Assembly: GCF_012224145.1 (NCBI RefSeq)
Contig: NZ_CP041030.1
Span: forward strand, 496,001 to 560,000
DNA: 64,000 bases
Origin: Francisella sp. LA112445
GTDB taxonomy: Bacteria > Pseudomonadota > Gammaproteobacteria > Francisellales > Francisellaceae
Reading direction: 5' to 3'
Positions 63,224 through 64,000 of the stretch are shown piece after piece. Made by a program: the position numbers and the translations under genes. Within the stretch, counting starts at the first letter, position 1. The number at the start of each line of letters is the position of its first letter. The notes under the pieces were generated by a model. The model searched no databases. It worked only from the letters and a program-made list of their open reading frames with translations, and was not told where the DNA came from.

Positions 63224-64000
63224 TGTCATACAAGAATGTTAACTTTCCTGAAGAAAGCTTGTTTTTAGTAACAGGTGGGGCTGGTTTTATCGGTTCTAAC
63301 CTTTGTGAGGCACTTTTATTGAAGGGTGTTAAGGTGAGATGTCTTGATAATTTATCTACTGGGCATTACCGTAATATCGAAATATTATTAGATAATCCTA
63401 ATTATGAGTTTGTAAAAGGTGATATTCGCGAGCTAGAAGATTGTGAAAAAGCTTGTAAAGGAGTAGATTATGTTTTGCATCAAGCTGCTTGGGGAAGTGT
63501 GCCAAGAAGTGTTGAGATGCCTTGGATATATGAAGATATAAATATTAAAGGAACTCTTAATATGTTAGAAGCTGCTAAGAGAAACAATGTTAAAAAATTT
63601 GTTTATGCTTCTAGTTCATCAGTATATGGAGATGAACCAAATCTACCTAAAGTAGAAGGTAGAGAGGGAAGTGTTTTATCCCCTTATGCACTTACAAAGA
63701 AAGCTAATGAGGAGTGGGCTAAGCTATATACCATGTTATATGGTTTAGATACTTATGGCATGAGATACTTTAATGTTTTCGGTCGTAGGCAAGATCCAAA
63801 TGGTGCTTATGCTGCAGTTATACCAAAATTTATAAAGCAACTACTGAATGATGAGGCTCCAATAATAAATGGTGATGGTAAACACTCGAGAGATTTTACA
63901 TATATAGAAAATGTAATTGAAGCTAACTTAAAAGCATGTTTGGCTAGTAGTAAGTGTGCTGGAGAAGTGTTTAATATTGCTTATGGAGGTAGGGAATATT
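63223..64000 (+). CDS. UDP-N-acetyl sugar C4-epimerase (TviC/WbpP-like), cut by window edge
   Basis: Hand-translated from the ATG at 63223, which overlaps the previous stop (TAATG); about 259 codons are inside the window and the C-terminus lies beyond it. Extended SDR: TGGAGFIG (17-24), S131-S133 in ASSSSVYG, and Y155-x3-K159 in SPYALTKKA. WbpP/TviC-like blocks HQAAWGSVPRSV and RYFNVFGRRQDPNGAYAAV identify the group that interconverts UDP-GlcNAc(A) and UDP-GalNAc(A). It pairs with the dehydrogenase at 61913. Confidence 0.88.
   Translation, partial: MSYKNVNFPEESLFLVTGGAGFIGSNLCEALLLKGVKVRCLDNLSTGHYRNIEILLDNPNYEFVKGDIRELEDCEKACKGVDYVLHQAAWGSVPRSVEMPWIYEDINIKGTLNMLEAAKRNNVKKFVYASSSSVYGDEPNLPKVEGREGSVLSPYALTKKANEEWAKLYTMLYGLDTYGMRYFNVFGRRQDPNGAYAAVIPKFIKQLLNDEAPIINGDGKHSRDFTYIENVIEANLKACLASSKCAGEVFNIAYGGREY

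Overview
This window is an AT-rich chromosomal segment of a Francisella-type gammaproteobacterium. The assignment rests on gene content and order recalled from the genus: an orphan PmrA-like regulator followed by lepB-rnc-truB-rnr, an acyl-CoA-binding-protein/FadB fusion inside a fadA-fadB-fadE-fadD run, a monomeric isocitrate dehydrogenase next to hrpA, and a surface-polysaccharide locus that starts just after hrpA. The polysaccharide genes do not follow the gene order I remember for F. tularensis or F. novicida, so a more distant species (for example the philomiragia/noatunensis side of the genus) is likelier. No database search was possible.

Layout. 1-3357 (minus): phosphatidylcholine synthase (cut by the window edge), farnesyl-diphosphate synthase, Kdo transferase and RdgB. 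3463-9904 (plus): proC, then pmrA-lepB-rnc-truB-rnr, tightly packed. 9901-13444: an aldo/keto reductase, then a TauD-type dioxygenase with a GPH-type transporter. 13474-21219 (minus): a two-component system followed by seven membrane-lipid genes (FAD oxidoreductase, DUF1365, cyclopropane-fatty-acid-synthase-type methyltransferase, chalcone-isomerase-like protein, DUF3833 lipoprotein, short-chain dehydrogenase, acyl desaturase). 21360-23683 (plus): small envelope proteins and a methyltransferase. 23753-24463: a complete IS1595-type insertion sequence with an 8-bp target duplication. 24561-29054: an envelope operon (LpoB-like lipoprotein, large exported protein, CsgG-like protein, COG3014-like lipoprotein). 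29315-32998: ornithine cyclodeaminase, arginase-family enzyme, nicotinamide phosphoribosyltransferase and a YdcH-like protein. 33333-43270: sugar-porter-type transporter, thioesterase and the complete beta-oxidation set. 43555-50222: ArsC-like protein, icd, a 58-residue membrane ORF and hrpA. 50279-64000: polysaccharide operon, cut by the right edge.

How the parts fit. Envelope biology dominates. Lipid A/Kdo, phosphatidylcholine, acyl-chain modification, fatty-acid degradation, lipoproteins, signal peptidase and surface glycan are all represented. The glycan operon carries the full PglF/PglE/PglD-type set for UDP-di-N-acetylbacillosamine plus a PglC-type initiating transferase. It also has WecB/WecC (UDP-ManNAcA) and TviB/TviC-type enzymes (UDP-GlcNAcA/GalNAcA), a glycosyltransferase, a two-domain oxidoreductase and a heparinase-fold enzyme.

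The best candidate for an undescribed system is the minus-strand block 13474-21219. A sensor kinase with almost no periplasmic domain sits directly upstream, on the same strand, of a set of genes that should chemically modify phospholipid acyl chains. Part of that set resembles the furan-fatty-acid genes of alphaproteobacteria.
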